Part shown: one piece after another, positions 62,347 through 64,000 of the stretch
Numbering within the stretch: the first letter of the stretch is position 1
Layout of the letters: every line of letters starts with the position of its first letter
NCBI RefSeq assembly: GCF_030815985.1
Contig: NZ_JAUSXM010000001.1
Coordinates: 2,914,001-2,978,000, forward strand
Source: Paenibacillus sp. W2I17
GTDB lineage: Bacteria > Bacillota > Bacilli > Paenibacillales > Paenibacillaceae
Direction of reading: 5' to 3'
DNA: 64,000 nucleotides
The notes under the pieces: model-generated
Told to the model about the DNA's origin: nothing
What the model saw: only the letters and a program-made list of their open reading frames with translations
The model's database searches: none
Made by a program: the position numbers and the translations under genes

Positions 62347-64000
62347 TTACAGCAATGCTTTTACGCGGCTAACCACGTTGTCCACTGTAAAGCCATATTC
62401 TTGGATAACACGGTCGCCAGGCGCGGATGCACCAAATGTGCTGATTCCGAGAATGTCACCTTGATCTCCAACATATTTCTCCCAGCCCATTGGATAAGCC
62501 ATTTCAATTGCAAGACGAGCTTTAACATCCGGAAGAAGAACGGACTCTTTGTAAGCTTTGTCTTGTTTCTCGAACAGATCCCAGCTTGGCATGCTGATTA
62601 CGCGAACTTGGATGCCTTGTTCAACAAGTGCTGCTTGAGCTTTAACAGCCAATTGCACTTCAGAACCTGTAGCGATGATTTGTGCTACCGCTTTGCCATC
62701 TTTTGCATCAGAGACAACATAAGCACCACGTTTCACGTTCTCACGTGAACCTTCAACCGTACCTTCCAGGATCGGCAGGTTTTGACGAGTGAGTACGAGT
62801 GCAACCGGATTGCTCTTGTTCTCAAGCGCGTAAGCCCAAGCAGCCGAAGTTTCATTACCGTCAGCCGGACGAATAACCGTCAGGTTAGGAATGATACGCA
62901 GGGATGCCAATTGCTCGATTGGTTCGTGCGTAGGACCGTCTTCACCAACAGCGATACTGTCGTGAGTCAGAACATACGTTACAGGCAATCCCATCAGGGC
63001 AGCCAGACGAACAGCCGGACGCAGGTAATCGGTAAATACGAAGAACGTACCTCCGAATACTTTCACACCGCTGTGCAATGCCATACCGTTCATCGCTCCA
63101 GCCATACCGAATTCACGGATACCGAAGTAGATGTTACGGCCGGAGTAATCTTCAGGTGTGAAGTTCTCCAGGTTGTTCAAGTGAGTCATTGTGGAGCTTT
63201 CCAAGTCAGCAGATCCGCCTGTCAGTTGTGGCACGTTGTGTGCCAGACCATTCAGAGCGTTACCGGATGCTACACGAGTGGAAAGAGCTTTGTCTGTTGC
63301 TGCATATTTAGGAAGATCACGGTCCCAACCTTCTGGAAGGTCGCCGTTAATCGCTGTTTCGAATTGAGCTGCAAGCTCAGGGAAAGCTTTTTTGTACTCG
63401 GCAAATTTCTCGTCCCAGGCTTTGTTAGCAGAGATACCACGATCTTTCACTTGTGCAAAGTGATCGCGAACTTCAGCTGGTACGTGGAAGTTTTCTTCGT
63501 AAACCCATTTGTAATACTCTTTAGTCAATTTGGCTTCGTCTGCACCCAGTGGAGATCCGTGAGTACCGCCGTGGCCGCCTTTACCTTGTTTGTTCGGGCT
63601 ACCATAACCGATAACCGTTTTAACTTCGATCAGTGTAGGACGCAGTGTATCTGCTTGACCTTCCTGAATTGCTTTTTCGATTGCAGGCAGATCGTTACCA
63701 TCTTCAACGCGCAGCACTTGCCAGCCATAAGCTTCAAAACGCTTCGCGATGCTTTCGGAAGAAGACAGATCCAATTTACCATCCAACGTGATGTCATTGG
63801 AGTCGAACAACATGATCAGTTTGCCCAAGTGCAAACGTCCAGCCAGGGAAGCTGATTCATGAGATACGCCTTCCATCAAGTCACCATCACCACAGATTGC
63901 GTAAGTGTAGTGGTCAACTACGTTGAATTTGTCTTTATTGTATGTTGCGCCCAGTTGAGCTTCAGCCATCGCCATACCTACAGCCATTGCAATACCTTGA
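62347..64000 (-). CDS. tkt: Transketolase (N-terminus cut by the window end)
   Basis: Transfers two-carbon units in the pentose phosphate pathway using thiamine diphosphate. About 551 residues are visible and the frame is open to the window edge, so roughly 110-120 N-terminal residues are missing. The TPP motif GDGDLMEGVSHESASLAG, the GYGSPNKQGKGGHGGTHGSP loop, FGIREFGMAGAMNGMALH and DSIAVGEDGPTHEPIEQL are present. The stop is adjacent to a family B repeat. Confidence 0.96.
   Translation of the reverse strand, partial: QGIAMAVGMAMAEAQLGATYNKDKFNVVDHYTYAICGDGDLMEGVSHESASLAGRLHLGKLIMLFDSNDITLDGKLDLSSSESIAKRFEAYGWQVLRVEDGNDLPAIEKAIQEGQADTLRPTLIEVKTVIGYGSPNKQGKGGHGGTHGSPLGADEAKLTKEYYKWVYEENFHVPAEVRDHFAQVKDRGISANKAWDEKFAEYKKAFPELAAQFETAINGDLPEGWDRDLPKYAATDKALSTRVASGNALNGLAHNVPQLTGGSADLESSTMTHLNNLENFTPEDYSGRNIYFGIREFGMAGAMNGMALHSGVKVFGGTFFVFTDYLRPAVRLAALMGLPVTYVLTHDSIAVGEDGPTHEPIEQLASLRIIPNLTVIRPADGNETSAAWAYALENKSNPVALVLTRQNLPILEGTVEGSRENVKRGAYVVSDAKDGKAVAQIIATGSEVQLAVKAQAALVEQGIQVRVISMPSWDLFEKQDKAYKESVLLPDVKARLAIEMAYPMGWEKYVGDQGDILGISTFGASAPGDRVIQEYGFTVDNVVSRVKALL

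Noticed and set aside
62782..63855. Open frame of 357 codons on the plus strand opposite the transketolase gene
   Set aside because: It is the antisense shadow of a strongly conserved enzyme; no ribosome binding site or recognisable protein pattern.
1..64000. CRISPR array, tRNA or rRNA genes, prophage
   Set aside because: No regularly spaced repeats, no cloverleaf or ribosomal RNA core sequences and no phage structural genes were seen on reading the window.

Overview
The window reads as chromosomal DNA of a low-to-mid GC, spore-former-type Bacillota, most like Paenibacillus. This is an inference from strong AGGAGG-type ribosome binding sites, a T-box leader on thrS, a ClpP/ECF pair, cysteine and sulfate transporters of the Bacillus type, and abundant two-component systems. 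No rRNA, tRNA, CRISPR array or prophage was seen. Most genes are ordinary chromosomal genes, with one complete IS3-family element and several families of palindromic repeats between genes.

Layout. 1-1.2 kb: two-gene ThrE-type threonine/serine exporter (first gene cut by the window edge). 1.3-8.2 kb: minus-strand run with a DUF2569 membrane protein and an apparent operon of kinase-like phosphotransferase, VanR-like regulator, VanS-like kinase, a kinase-less HAMP paralogue and a class A penicillin-binding protein; then a DinB protein. 8.2-9.75 kb: a DUF1963 gene bracketed by two inverted copies of a long palindromic repeat (family A). 9.8-11.5 kb: AmtB ammonium transporter translationally coupled to a coiled-coil protein. 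11.6-17 kb: DinB, GNAT, an M23-type lipoprotein divergent from a second two-component system. 16.85-19.3 kb: promoter, threonine T-box and thrS. 19.3-21.6 kb: SDR, a HEPN-like protein and a metallo-beta-lactamase-fold hydrolase whose Shine-Dalgarno is separated from its ATG by a UACG-capped hairpin. 21.9-23.5 kb: IS3-family element plus the remnant of a related one and short repeats. 23.7-31.6 kb: sugar dehydrogenase lipoprotein, M24 peptidase, a queuosine-precursor-type transporter, cystine symporter and a chemoreceptor.

31.7-43.1 kb is an eleven-gene cobamide cluster on the minus strand: cobD, cbiZ, cbiB, a phosphoglycerate-mutase-type phosphatase, then a cobalamin riboswitch with terminator, then btuF-btuC-btuD-cobT-cobU-cobS-cobQ, mostly joined by ATGA stop-start overlaps. 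It combines corrinoid import, remodelling by CbiZ and nucleotide-loop assembly. 43.3-45.4 kb: lipoate ligase and a Cof-type phosphatase separated by another family A repeat. 45.4-48 kb: a comparatively AT-rich module of an FAD monooxygenase, a small membrane protein and a divergent TetR regulator. 48-50.5 kb: EamA transporter divergent from a MocR regulator with a repeated candidate operator. 50.5-53.7 kb: ECF sigma factor-clpP pair, a PhnP-like hydrolase and a hypothetical. 53.8-57.6 kb: complete sulfate ABC transporter operon. 57.8-64 kb: family A repeat, YjbQ, TetR, YigZ, Pgi, PpnP (flanked by two copies of a second repeat family) and a transketolase cut by the window end.

The most unusual content is the family A repeat: four copies of about 190-240 bp with a conserved core, whose outer arms and inner hairpins differ in sequence between copies yet stay self-complementary in each. 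Next are the bypass-type hairpin at 20871-20886, the kinase-less HAMP protein in the PBP operon, and the lone HEPN-like protein.
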